Below, piece after piece: positions 37,679 to 47,945 of a DNA stretch of 64,000 bases (positions are counted from its first letter, which is position 1; each line of letters opens with the position of its first letter). The notes under the pieces are model-generated. The model was not told the origin of the DNA and ran no database searches. It saw only the letters and a program-made list of their open reading frames with translations. This stretch comes from Gnomoniopsis sp. IMI 355080 (lineage: Eukaryota > Ascomycota > Sordariomycetes > Diaporthales > Gnomoniaceae), in the NCBI GenBank assembly GCA_027946555.1, contig JAPEVC010000002.1:124001-188000 (forward strand). Reading direction: 5' to 3'. Position numbers and translations under genes: made by a program.

Positions 37679-37990
37679 GGGAAGTTTGCAAACTGCCCGT
37701 ACGGGACCCCAATATATATAGTATTGGGGCCCCAGGTGAAAGGAGCTAGCAATTGCTGTTTTTCATTCACTGTGATGTACGCATTGTTCTGACTATTGTT
37801 CGAAAAGTTTTCGGTTTTCATAAACCGTATGCTATTCACTCAATGGGAACAATAGCAAACAATGGATTCACCTACGTACGTTGTTTCAACAATAACGTAC
37901 GTGAAGGAGGGACAATAAAGGGCACCTGACTGCCTATCAAAAGTTTGATTGTCTTTTGGACCGTACGAGCCGCAAAAGAAAAAGTGCCAG

Positions 37991-38213
37991 TGTTGGAATA
38001 ATGGCATTGGTGTTGCGGCTCTGTACGGATCCCCAGACGTACGGACGGGTTCTGGCTGACATAATCAGCCAAGGGCATAAAAGGTCGTCCGTACGGATCA
38101 CTATTTCTAGTTCTACTTTCTTAGAGTATGATGAATTGAACCCACTGTTTTGTTATATTGCTTTTACCTGTGATTACGCTTTTGTACGTACGTACTTTAA
38201 AGCCCATTCAACA
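37991..38213 (+). repeat. 3' LTR of the Copia element
   Basis: 223 bp, identical by eye to the 5' LTR. Its outer end is 148 bp from the stop codon of the asparaginase gene. Confidence 0.97.
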
Positions 38214-38361
38214 CGAAGCTAATAATTATCGTTGGCCCAGGTTATCGAGGAGAATAGAGGTAGACAGAACAATGTCTATAATTATGACTAAAATTACCGT
38301 TGACAACTGCATACTTAGTGGCTTTTACATAGCCATTACCAAATGGTACTATAACCAGCCC

Positions 38362-39486
38362 CTAATTCCCATCATACTCAAATACACTCCTCAGATCAGT
38401 CTCGCCTAGACCCGCGTTCAGCGCCAATTGCAACAAGATCCTCGCCTTCTGAGGGTTCAGGAATCCACCGCCATACATGCCCTCCGTTGTTTGAGGCTCG
38501 ACATATCCATCCATCGTCCTCCTGGACACAACAACCTTGGTACCATTGTTCGCGGCCAGTCCCTCCAGCACTTCAGTGCCCTCATCGGTCCAACCACCTG
38601 CACCCATTCCAGCCAGTACCAGCCCCTTCGCACCACTCTCCACTGCCGCAGTCGCCAAGTGAACGTTGAGATCCTGGTGCCCATACAGGACATCAACTTG
38701 TGGCAACTCCGTGACACCACTCACGTCGAAGTATACCTTGCCAGTAGGCTTTACGGCGTCGTAGTAGAAGATAGGCTTGATATCGATGAAATAACCAAGG
38801 AATCCCGTCTCATATGCCTTGAACGTATCAAGAGCATTCGCGTTCGTCTTGGTCGTGTACCAAGTGCTCGCAATTCGGTCGTTCAACACAATCATCCCAC
38901 CTCTACCCTTCGCGCTCTCCGACCCAGCCAGCGTGACCGCGGCGAGCAGGTTCTCTGGCCCATCCGCGCTCACTGCCGTTGCAGGGCGCATGGCGCCGAC
39001 AAACACTACCGGTTTGGTACTGTTGATTGTCAAATCCAAGAAGAAAGCGCTCTCTTCGAGCGTGTCTGTCCCATGTGTGATCACGACACCCTGGCAGTAT
39101 GGGTCGTCTAATGATGCCGCCACTTGCTGCGATATGTTCAGCAGGATCGAAGTCGTGATCGACTCACTGCCTACGTTCGAGACTTGCACGCCGGCCACAT
39201 TCGCGACACTGGTGATTTCCGGGACGGCATCGATCAGGGTGTCAATGCCGAGGGCACCGGCTTGATAGCCTGTGGTTTGAGCAGATGAGTTGGCAGAGCC
39301 TGCGATGGTCCCTCCTGTTGCGTATATGGTGACATTTGGGAGAGAGGCGTTGTAGGACGTGGTGGTGTCTCGTTTGGACAGGGTGTAGATGGGATAAGGT
39401 GAGGGGTTGGATGCGTGAGATGGGCGCGGCGCTGCGAGGGCTGTGGCTGCGCAAGCCACTAAAGAGACGAGTGTGTGACTGATCAT
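38362..39486 (-). CDS. Secreted type II L-asparaginase
   Basis: Intronless, 374 aa, ATG at 39486. The first 19 residues form a signal peptide (MISHTLVSLVACAATALAA), followed by a Ser/Pro-rich stretch with a KR pair near residue 38 that may be a Kex2-type site. Family motifs: ATGGTIAG (residues 56-63), with a catalytic Thr, and the second site VVITHGTDTLEES (134-146). VVFVGAMRPATAVSADGPENL follows, and GMGAGGWTDEG lies nearer the C-terminus. The enzyme hydrolyses external asparagine to aspartate and ammonia, for nitrogen scavenging in the wall space or medium. All catalytic motifs are intact. A Copia element lies 148 bp beyond the stop, so the 3' untranslated region and polyadenylation site may be partly displaced or supplied by the LTR. 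Confidence 0.95.
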   Translation of the reverse strand: MISHTLVSLVACAATALAAPRPSHASNPSPYPIYTLSKRDTTTSYNASLPNVTIYATGGTIAGSANSSAQTTGYQAGALGIDTLIDAVPEITSVANVAGVQVSNVGSESITTSILLNISQQVAASLDDPYCQGVVITHGTDTLEESAFFLDLTINSTKPVVFVGAMRPATAVSADGPENLLAAVTLAGSESAKGRGGMIVLNDRIASTWYTTKTNANALDTFKAYETGFLGYFIDIKPIFYYDAVKPTGKVYFDVSGVTELPQVDVLYGHQDLNVHLATAAVESGAKGLVLAGMGAGGWTDEGTEVLEGLAANNGTKVVVSRRTMDGYVEPQTTEGMYGGGFLNPQKARILLQLALNAGLGETDLRSVFEYDGN

Positions 39487-40641
39487 CTTGGTATTGGATT
39501 ATTGTGGACTATGTTGATCAAGTGAGGAAGCGCCGTGCCAAAATTACAGCAAAATGTCACACGCAACGTATCCAGTGCATTTATATTCAAGCCATTCTCA
39601 CCAAAAACAATTACACTGGCCTATGGAAGACCGGGAGTCCGGAAGGGGCTTATCGTATGCTCACCAGTCACCGATCTTCCTGGCGCCGGCACGGGTTGGG
39701 AGCGGATCATGGCAATGCTGTCATTGATCATTTGGCTACCTACTAGTATCAACCTTGGCATAGGGCGAGCGAGTCTTATCAAAGCTATGTAATTCCCATC
39801 TGTAAATTGTAGGTCTTGTCTAGCTCCACGCCATTGGCAGTAGCGTGCCTTGCTGGATACTTTTTTGGAGATAAGAACCTCTAGGTATTCCTGGCGTCCT
39901 GTTTTGAAGTTTTTTTGCCGGAGCGGAGCTCCATATCGGCTCCCGTGCTCCGCAGCCTCGTAGTCAGAGTCAAGGCTCTGTTCTACAAGACATATATATC
40001 CATGTCCGAATACTCTAGACTCCACAAAAACCCACTGGTTCATGAACCTGCGGTCACCTAATCTAGTCTCGTATCCATGAGCTTTGCATTGCAAATTACA
40101 ATCAACTTGCGAAGATGTCCATGAACCCTGTACAGGAATCCAGTCATCGAACACGATTCAAGCGAAGCTGGATGTTTTGAAGCAGTTCGTCATTCTTTGG
40201 AAACTGCCACAAGTGGTTGACTGCCTCATCGGAAACGGTCCGTCGCTCGGTTACTACGCCTAGACTTAGAGCGATTGAAGTTTTCCACGCCAGAACATGC
40301 ACCTGTCCTTGCGACCATCCACCTAACCGACGAGTATCTGCTACTCTCCTCTCGATCATGACGTCCCATCAGTGGCCATGCTTGCTCGGCAGAAGCACTG
40401 GTCGAAGATTCGGACCAGGAACTGTGAAATTATTAATTCTGCAGTCATTGTGGAAAAGACACGGTGACCTCCAACTCCATCAACGCCTGTAGATGCCCTT
40501 TTTCCCTCCCTGCGTTTTAAAACGCCCCGAGATCCCCGCGAGCCGGTCTTTGTATTGATCCATAAAGCAAAACAAGCTCGCTTTTCCACCTTTGAGGTCA
40601 AGAGGACCGCCAAGCAAATCCAACAAACCTTCGTTGATCGC
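39487..40641. other. Intergenic between asparaginase and rpb5
   Basis: It contains the asparaginase upstream region and the rpb5 3' flank. Two overlapping minus-strand frames, 40144-40359 (71 codons from an ATG, MIERRVADTRRLGGW) and 39621-40154 (about 177 codons, no ATG), could be one gene split by a frameshift, but no family is recognised. They are treated as unproven. Confidence 0.4.
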
Positions 40642-41532
40642 TCAAACACAGAGTCTGTAACTGGCGTACCGGCCGGCCGTCTCACTGGACCGGATGATCT
40701 TGACGACCTGGCCCCTCTTCAATCCGTAATACCTCGAGATGGGATCCTTGATCAAGATTCGGGGCAGTTGAGTCTCCTTCAGGCGGTAGCGCTTCAACAG
40801 CGCAATCTTCTCCTCTTTGCTGAGGACAACGTGGGTCGGAACGAGATCGTGGTGGGTAATGTTGACGAGGAGATCCTCGAGCAGGAAGCACTCGAGCGTG
40901 GTGAGCGCGCTGGTCGCGTTGATACCCTTGCGTGCTTGGGGCGAGAGCCCTTGGACGGTAACCATAATACCGGCCTTGTAGTTGTTGCTCGCCACGTAGG
41001 TTGCAAACCGCTTGATCTCCTTGATGCCCATATTATTTTCCTGCATGAACTCGACGTAGATGGTACCGCACTCGGGCTCGGGAGTAGGGTTGGCGGCAGT
41101 TGGGGGCGGGGTGTATTTCTGAACCATGGCCTCGGAGGGGCGCGCGGAGAAGGTTAACTTGGCGCGGCTGTGGAGAGAGGGTATTAGAATTCTGTACATG
41201 CTGCGCGTTTGAAGGAGAAGGCTCACTTGACGCTGTTGTCGTGGTTACAGTATTCGTGTCTGAAGTTTTCAAGCGGAATGTTAACCTCTTCATCGGTGAG
41301 CTCGTATCCCTAAACGGCGTCGCGTCAGTAATTTGATGGCGCATAGTCGCGAACGCTCCATGGAGATATATGTCAAACATGGGGTACTTTTGCGCGAGGT
41401 TGCGCAAGAGGGAGAGGATGTGTCGCATACCCGATCCTGGCACATCTGATGCACCGTCCTCCACGCTCGCCAGAAGCGGATGGCCTCCTTGAGGTTAGCC
41501 TCTCGGTTGGCGATTGCTGCCTCTTCATCCAT
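40642..41532 (-). CDS. rpb5: RNA polymerases I, II and III common subunit RPABC1 (Rpb5)
   Basis: Three exons, complement(40642..41167, 41227..41309, 41431..41532), with introns of 59 and 121 bp, give 236 aa. The N-terminal jaw domain is recognisable: MDEEAAIANRE, then IRFWRAWRTVHQMCQDRGYEL across the first junction and EEVNIPLENFRHEY in exon 2. The assembly domain, the most conserved part, closes the protein: NITHHDLVPTHVVLSKEEK, LPRILIKDPISRYYGLKRGQVVKIIRSSETAGRY and the terminal SYRLC. The subunit sits in the lower jaw of all three nuclear polymerases. The start at 41532 is the only ATG that yields the conserved N-terminus; a frame opening at 41226 begins within intron 2 and is not used. 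It shares a 495-bp upstream region with bfr1. Confidence 0.95.
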
Positions 41533-42027
41533 TTTGGGTGAGTTGGTGAGTCGGTGAGTAAGTATGAATTTCGGATTGGCAGCGTGGCACGGTGGGAGGA
41601 ATGCCAAGTCAAGTAACGTTGAGCTTCAGGTGTAGATGAGAGAAGCTGCTGATGAGGCTTGGAAAAATGTCTAAACTGCAGGTGCCGGCGGCAAGTGCAT
41701 TTTCACAGTATCACCCCTGTTGGAGGCCACGCAAGGGTGCCCCTAGTTCTCCTCAGGGCCCCACAAAGACCAGTGAAGCTAAGGTGTGTACTTGGCCACT
41801 TTTTTTTGGTGACAACTTTCTGCGAAGATCTTTGAAAAAGTAGCGGTCCACTTTTACGACGACTCACCTCCTCCTGGAACCTGACCCTTCTTTCCCAGCA
41901 AACCAATTTGCCAGCATTATTTTGAAGGGGTTGACAGACCAGTATTCTCCTGTAGCGTCGATACAGGATCTGGTTGCTTTGCCCTGTTCTCTTGGTCTCA
42001 TCTACTCGGTCGACTTACCCGCCCACC
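41533..42027. promoter_or_regulatory. Shared divergent promoter of rpb5 and bfr1
   Basis: 495 bp lie between the two ATGs. Both flanking genes have housekeeping roles in gene expression (transcription and mRNA/ribosome association), which fits a shared promoter. Short T-rich runs occur near 41800-41830 and 41880-41910. No operator is identified. Confidence 0.6.
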
Positions 42028-43711
42028 ATGGCTGACGATGCTACTGCAACCACTGCCCCCTCCACCAGGCCCCAGAAGCCTGACGAGGCGGCTTTCAAGG
42101 AGACTGTAGCAAAACTCGAGAAAGAGCACACCCAAGTCAAGACTCAGCTTGTATGTCACGAATAGCCCAGCAATGTCACTTCTCTGCACCTTCAAGAAGC
42201 CTTCAACCACTGCCACATGGCTGGCGATCACTACTATTGAGGACAATTGAGTCTTTGTCCTAGTTATTGACTTCCTAAATAGGATGCCGTCAAGGCCAAG
42301 ATCGATCTTGCTAGCCCTGGAAAGAACCCGGAGAATCCCACGCAGAAGCGTCGTGCCGAGCTCATTGCCCAATTGAACGAGATTAAACAGAAGCAGGGCG
42401 CCGGCAAGACCTCCCGCAATGCCGCCCAGGATAACATCAAGCGCATGGACGACCAGATGAGGGAGAAGAAGAAGGAAATCAAGACCATCATCGACACCGT
42501 CGGTTTCTCGAGCGAGGCCGAGGTGGATGCCAAGATTAAGGACCTTGATGCCCAGGTGGGCGCCGGCAGGATGACCCTTCTTGAGGAGAAGAAGACGGTT
42601 GAACAGATAGGCAAGCTGAGACGCTCCCGCAAGCAGCTTGCTGCCATCGGCGAGAAGCAGAAGGCTGTGGATGAACTTCAGGCCAAGATTCAGGAGATCA
42701 AGGGCACGTCAAAGAATCCCGAGGCCAACGCCCTTTCCGACAAGTACAAGGAGCTACAGACCGAGTTGGACGGTATCAAGGCCGAGCAGGATGCCGCTTA
42801 TAAAGAGCTCAACAACCTCCGCGATGAGCGATCCAAACTTCAGGCTCAGCAGAGGGAAAAGTGGGATGCTATGAAGAAATACAAGGACGAGTACCACACC
42901 AATCGCAAGGCATTCAACAACTGGGAGCGCGAGCAGAAGCAGAAGGCTTGGGAGCGCCAGAGATCTGAGCGTGAACGCATTGAGAAGGAGCGCAAGCTGG
43001 AGCGTGCTCAGAAGATGCTGGCCGAGGCTAGCGACCCGGCTTACCTCGACGAGATCCGCCGCGGAAATAGCCTGCTACACTTCTTCGATCCCTCTTTTGT
43101 CGCTGAGAAGACTTCTCTAATCACGAGCAGTGGTCTCGCAGCCCAAGCCGATCGCAAGGTTGACGATTCCGGCATCAAGGGTGTTAAGATCCTGAGCAAA
43201 AAAGCAAATGACGACGAGTACATGCCCGCCGCCAAGAAGGGCAAGAAGGGCAAGAAGAACAATGCCTCCGCCTCCAAGACGTCCTCGTACAATTGCCCCC
43301 CCTCTGTCATTGAGGACTGTGCCTTCATGGGAATTGACCCTCCCTCCAACGCTGACGAAGTCCCTGCTGTTGTCGAGAAGATCAAGGCCAAGCTGGACCA
43401 CTGGAAGACTGATCAAGCCAACCAGACTCAGAAGGTGAATTCCCAATCCGCGAGAAGACCTCCAAAAATTCTTTACTGATTTTGGGTTACAGAACATTGA
43501 AAAGGCCAAGAAAGAGATTGAGAAAATTGAGGCTGAGGAGGCCAAGGAGAAGGATACTAAGAAGACCGCCTCCGGCTCCGCAACTCCCAACGGAGGCGCT
43601 GCTGCCGAGAACGGCGACAAGTCTGATGACAAGGCCGTGGACGGGGTCACTGACAAAGTCAAGGATGCCACCCTGGAGGAGACGAAGGGCGAGGAGGCTA
43701 CGGCGGCGTAG
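42028..43711 (+). CDS. bfr1: Bfr1-like coiled-coil mRNP protein (nuclear segregation protein family)
   Basis: Three exons, 42028..42150, 42283..43434 and 43493..43711, with introns of 132 and 58 bp, give 497 aa. The start lies in a good context (CCCACCATGGCT). A short Thr/Ala/Pro N-terminus leads into long charged coiled coil, about residues 25-250: QLNEIKQKQGAGKTSRNAAQ, IKRMDDQMREKKKEIKTIID, GRMTLLEEKKTVEQIGKLRR. Further on come ERERIEKERKLERAQKML and a conserved AYLDEIRRGNSLLHFFD block. The C-terminus is Ala/Glu/Lys-rich and disordered. In yeast, Bfr1 is found with polysomes and mRNP complexes at the endoplasmic reticulum, and its loss affects nuclear segregation and secretion. Assignment rests on length, coiled-coil layout and motif recognition. 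Confidence 0.88.
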
Positions 43712-45616
43712 GCAGACACACTCGGCTGCGACAGAATGCCACCGAAGATGGTTGACGAAAGAGCGATTCTGGGTCAAACAAAAATGGAACACCTGGGCAT
43801 ATGTAATTTTCTTTCCGACTTGCCCCCTCCCTCCTCGGCACGACCACACACCTCTTCTATTCTCGTACCTATAAATATGCAAAGCTGATTTGCATGATCG
43901 GCCTACAGGGGCAATGCATCGATCAGTCAAGGTTTCCTCGTGCCAACATATCCTCTGCCATCGTTGCTGTCCAAGTCTCTGTCAAGTGTATACGTATCAC
44001 AGTCTGCTGAAAAATGACATAGATCTAGCAGAGGCAAATCTCACGCATGCTTTACACCCCCCTCTCCCCAGCGATTAGTTTCGGCGGCTGAGAACATAGA
44101 CTGGGACGCAGGCGCCAGTGGGCACTGCACAACTATCTTTCTCAGGCTAACAAGGAGTAAAGGCAATAATTCACACATCCAGCTTTTTATCCTCTAATTT
44201 CACCGCATGAAGCATGTTTCTCTCCGACCCCACGCTTATTCCCAATTTGTGAGATCATCAGTGTTGTTGAAGAGGTCGGAATGGCACAGCCGTCCGGACT
44301 AGACATTGAGCCGGGCCGGAAAAGTGGAGACCGGACAGAAACGCGTGGAATCCGGGCGAAGGCCGGGACCCGACACGGACCCACAATATTTTAAATCCAT
44401 AATCGGAGACGCCTGAGCAGAGACGAGTTGAACCTGGGTGACAAGACGTCAACCCTGGCTTGGCCGTTGAGAAATAAAATGTGCCACCAATAATGCTGAG
44501 GTATTTCTCTCGAGGCTGTCTTGCGTTGCTGTATGGCTAGAACTTACCTACATATGCATGTGTTGGTGTGTGGTCTCACTGCAGCAGGGCTCGGCACACT
44601 CAGTTGAATTGGGCCCAAACGGTCTTCTTGCCGTCAATATCATGCACGATTTATGTGATTTGTGAGGGCATGTATCACATGATGAAGACGGAAGCGTTGG
44701 ATAGCATGAAGCCTGCTAGGAGTACTGTGTCTATGATTTGATGCATCCCATTCGGTGTCCAGCTTTTTATCCTCAGCCAGACGAGTAGATTATTCATCTA
44801 TCTGACTGTATGCTGGATGTGGCAACATCTAATGCTCGCATTGCACTGCATCAGAAGACGGTCCATATCTTGCACAGCCTCAAACGGCCTGTTCTACCTA
44901 CAATACATATCATTGACCCCGCCGCCAGCCAAGGGAAGGCGCTTACTGGAGGCCAAATAAACAAGAGTCAAGAGATTGACTCAGATCAATTTGCAATCAC
45001 TTTGATGCAGGCAGTTCTTGAATGATACAGGCTTTGGTTCTTATGAAGACCGTCTTGTGATTCACTAATCATTACCTACCCAGTGAAGTTTACGTAGTAA
45101 CCCATCGACGTCAGTGCAGCGGCCGAGGTTGTGGGGGGCCTGGTTCAGTAGGTAGGGCACCCTTGCAGCCTTCCAGTACGGACTACAACTCCAGACCATC
45201 GGGCCATTTAATAAGTGAACACTTACTTCTACACTTCAACATATTCCCTTATTAATCTTTGTCACCTAGGTACTATTCCACCCCGCGGCTTCACTTCTCT
45301 ATTCTACTGTCTCAGTCCACCCTAATCGTTGCTATTTTGTTAGATTGTTTCTCGACCCCACGCGATCTGAGCAGTCAGCAAGCAATATTGCGACGTCACC
45401 AGACCGGTTGGGTCGGCAAAGCACCTGGCCGCGATTCACCCTCGTCCAACTACTTTCTGCCAATACAAACAACACTGCTCGTCACTGGTCCTCCCTCATA
45501 CACTCACCGTGGCGTTCCGAGCTCTTCGTGCAGCTGGCCTCCTTGCAGGCCTTGGACTTACTGCCTTGGCTGCCCACCAACAGCAACAACGACGCCAAGA
45601 GCACCAGCAAAGAACA
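43712..45616. other. Intergenic: bfr1 3' flank and RING gene upstream region
   Basis: No gene supported in 1.9 kb. Open frames are short and lack motifs. The part next to 45617 is pyrimidine-rich and probably the 5' untranslated leader; an in-frame GTG at 45509 extends the frame upstream but is not a credible nuclear start. Confidence 0.5.
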
Positions 45617-47425
45617 ATGTCCTTCTCCCCATACTCTCCCCGCGGCGACAGTGGTCCCCGCCATCTCGATCTCACTGGTGATCGTGAAGTTGTTTACTGC
45701 CACAGTTGCTCAAACGAGTGGTACAACGATGAGCATGGTCTAGAGTGTCCTCGCTGCCATAGCGAGATATGCGAAATCGTTCGTGGCCTACCAACCCCGC
45801 CTGATGCTCACTGCTTGCTGACCACCCACCTCCAGATCACTCAAGAGAATGATCCTCGCGATATTCCGCCAGAAATTCCATATCCGCGCCCACATGACCA
45901 AGCTCGCGACCAGGCCCGCGACCACGGCTACAATCATCCTGATCCAGACGAGGAGGATATAGCCGACCTCCCACCTGGTTTCTTTCCGCCACCAAACATA
46001 AACCGCAACCGCCAAAATCGTGCTGCAGTTGATCCAAGCAGCGACCAGGAGGTATTCCAACGCTTCCAGGAGACACTCAATATGCTCATGGGCTTCAACA
46101 ATCCAGCTGGCCAGCCCGGCAGGGCCAACCGTGAGACTGTGTTCGGTGAACCCATGCCTTTTGGTGCCCCAGGTCCCACCGGTACCACTTCGACTAGGAT
46201 TTTCAGAGGGCCCGGTCGGGCGACATTCTCCATTACTACTACCAATTTCCCAGGTGTAGGAGTACAAGGGCACGATCAAAACCACACCCACAATGACGAC
46301 TTCGACATGTACGGACCTTCCCCTTCCCAGCGCGTTCCGCGTAGAATGCCCGAAATGACCTTGGTCGCTGTGCGAACTCCTACCGCTGACCGCCGTTCTA
46401 GGATCTTTGGAAATGCCATGGGTAGTGGCCATGTCCGCTCTCCGCAAGCCCAATACGGACAGCCTCCCCTTGATACGGGCGGCCTACATGGTCTGCTTTC
46501 TCTCGTCTTCCCTGGTTTGGGAGGCTCCAACGCTGTGCACGGCGACGCAGTCTACTCTCAGGAGGCCCTCGACCGAATCATAACTCAGCTGATGGAGGTT
46601 CACCCTCAATCTAACGCAGCGCCACCAGCCACCGAGGATGCCATCGAAAAGTTAGAAAAGAAGAAGTTGGATCTAGAGATGATGGGTGAGAGTGCCAAGG
46701 CTGAGTGCACTATTTGCATAGATGAGATAAACATCGGAGACGAGGTGACCGTGCTGCCTTGCAAGCACTGGTTTCACGGAGAGTGCGTGGTTCTCTGGTT
46801 GAAGGAACACAACACATGTCCCATATGTCGTACCCCCATCGAGAAACGCGAAGGCAATGGCGCGAATAGCGATCCAGGCGGCAGCGCAGACACCCAACGT
46901 CGTGCGTCTGAAGGCGGACCAGCCGGAGGCTCACGGGTCGGGGGCTGGTTCGGGGTTAGTAGTGGAGGCAGCAGCAACCCTTGGGCTGATCGAGAATCGG
47001 ACTCGCCTGGCGGTAACCCTCCTGGCTCGTATCAACACCGGAGCGCACGAAGTCCCGAGGAGCGACAAGCACGACTGAACGCTATTAGGAACCTTGCTGG
47101 CCCCTCCAGCTACGGACAGCCCGCCCCAGACTCGCCCCGCGACAGACGTGACTCTTGGTCACCAACTAGTCCTCCACCAGGCTCATCATCAGCTAGGGAG
47201 CGATCTCCTACCCGTCCACGCGCCGATCGGATGAATTCGTCGAGTTGGAATTCGCAACGTAGCGGACGGAGCAGTCACAACACGAGCGGTAGTGGAGGTG
47301 GATCCTCGAATCCCATCAACTGGCTTCGAGATCGATTTAGTGGCAGTGGTGGCGGCAGCAACAATAGCAGCAGCAGCAACAACAATACCAATGCCAACAA
47401 CGGTTCAGGTCGAAGACGGTCATAG
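45617..47425 (+). CDS. RING-H2 E3 ubiquitin ligase (RNF115/RNF126 type)
   Basis: The ATG at 45617 opens MSFSPYSPRG. An N-terminal zinc ribbon follows (YCHSCSNEWYNDEHGLECPRC), the feature of RNF126-like ligases. A C3H2C3 RING lies at about residues 343-384 of the spliced form (CTICIDEINIGDEV, LPCKHWFHGECVVLWLKEHN, CPICRTPIEK). The middle is disordered, with a phenylalanine- and glycine-rich segment. The tail is Ser/Gly/Asn/Arg-rich (GGGSNNSSSSNNN). A likely 57-bp intron at 45779..45835 (GTTCGT donor, CTGAC branch-like site, CCAG acceptor) is a multiple of three without a stop, so the genomic frame stays open: 602 aa unspliced, 583 aa spliced. Spliced, the zinc ribbon runs straight into ICEI-ITQENDPRD. 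The protein would transfer ubiquitin from an E2; substrates are unknown. Confidence 0.9.
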   Translation: MSFSPYSPRGDSGPRHLDLTGDREVVYCHSCSNEWYNDEHGLECPRCHSEICEIVRGLPTPPDAHCLLTTHLQITQENDPRDIPPEIPYPRPHDQARDQARDHGYNHPDPDEEDIADLPPGFFPPPNINRNRQNRAAVDPSSDQEVFQRFQETLNMLMGFNNPAGQPGRANRETVFGEPMPFGAPGPTGTTSTRIFRGPGRATFSITTTNFPGVGVQGHDQNHTHNDDFDMYGPSPSQRVPRRMPEMTLVAVRTPTADRRSRIFGNAMGSGHVRSPQAQYGQPPLDTGGLHGLLSLVFPGLGGSNAVHGDAVYSQEALDRIITQLMEVHPQSNAAPPATEDAIEKLEKKKLDLEMMGESAKAECTICIDEINIGDEVTVLPCKHWFHGECVVLWLKEHNTCPICRTPIEKREGNGANSDPGGSADTQRRASEGGPAGGSRVGGWFGVSSGGSSNPWADRESDSPGGNPPGSYQHRSARSPEERQARLNAIRNLAGPSSYGQPAPDSPRDRRDSWSPTSPPPGSSSARERSPTRPRADRMNSSSWNSQRSGRSSHNTSGSGGGSSNPINWLRDRFSGSGGGSNNSSSSNNNTNANNGSGRRRS

Positions 47426-47925
47426 GAGAACCATCGAGTCCTGAGTGCGAATCCACAACGGTGGTATTTAGGATATGAGGGACGTCTAATTTCCAATACG
47501 CCCCTTTTCTGCACACTTGGCCGTCAGAAGATCAGCAAGACTCCTTCATAGGTATGGTTGAACCGGCCAAGGACACAACGATACTCGGCCGCTCGCACCT
47601 GCTATTCCTCGGCGCTCTGGACCAAGAACGTATACACGATCAACTCGACCTATCAATACGGCGAATATGATTTACATTGTGCGGGCGCCCCGACCTGGAG
47701 TCGAAGGAGCTGAAGGACCGCCACCTGTCAGGGCCTGGCTCGTCTCACCAATATCGGACCTACACGAACCCCGTACCGCGTGCGAATGAATTGACTTGGT
47801 ACCCATCGTGAATTTGTGCGCATATACAAACACGCCCTTTTGGTCTGGTGTTCCTCAATGGATACAGTACTCGGGAAGTAAGGTCCTTGCATCAGGGCTT
47901 CACACTACAAGAATGACCGGGTTTA

Positions 47926-47945
47926 CGAGCGAGCGAGCGAGCGAG
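47926..47945. repeat. CGAG tetranucleotide repeat, five units
   Basis: Five perfect CGAG units in tandem; a simple repeat outside any gene. Confidence 0.9.

Larger units (their letters stand above)
31278..38218 (+). mobile_element. Complete Ty1/Copia LTR retrotransposon with 5-bp target duplication
   Basis: The element spans 31283-38213 (6931 bp) and is flanked by a perfect CGAAG duplication at 31278-31282 and 38214-38218. Both LTRs are 223 bp, start TGTTGG, end CAACA, and are identical by eye. The interior runs in Copia order: gag with a zinc knuckle, protease-like segment, integrase, reverse transcriptase, RNase H. A purine run at 37974-37984 lies six bases before the 3' LTR and is the polypurine-tract candidate. 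The interior cannot make a polyprotein because of 36 premature stops, so this copy is non-autonomous. About 1.1 kb between the end of pol and the 3' LTR is extra and carries an antisense gene-like sequence. Confidence 0.96.

Noticed and set aside
41168..41226. Alternative rpb5 start within intron 2 (MSLLLQTRS...)
   Set aside because: This lies in a spliced intron with proper donor and acceptor; the conserved N-terminal jaw domain is encoded upstream.
45509..45616. N-terminal extension of the RING protein (MAFRALRAAGLLAG...)
   Set aside because: It starts at GTG, not a credible nuclear start; the zinc-ribbon protein starts well at the ATG at 45617.
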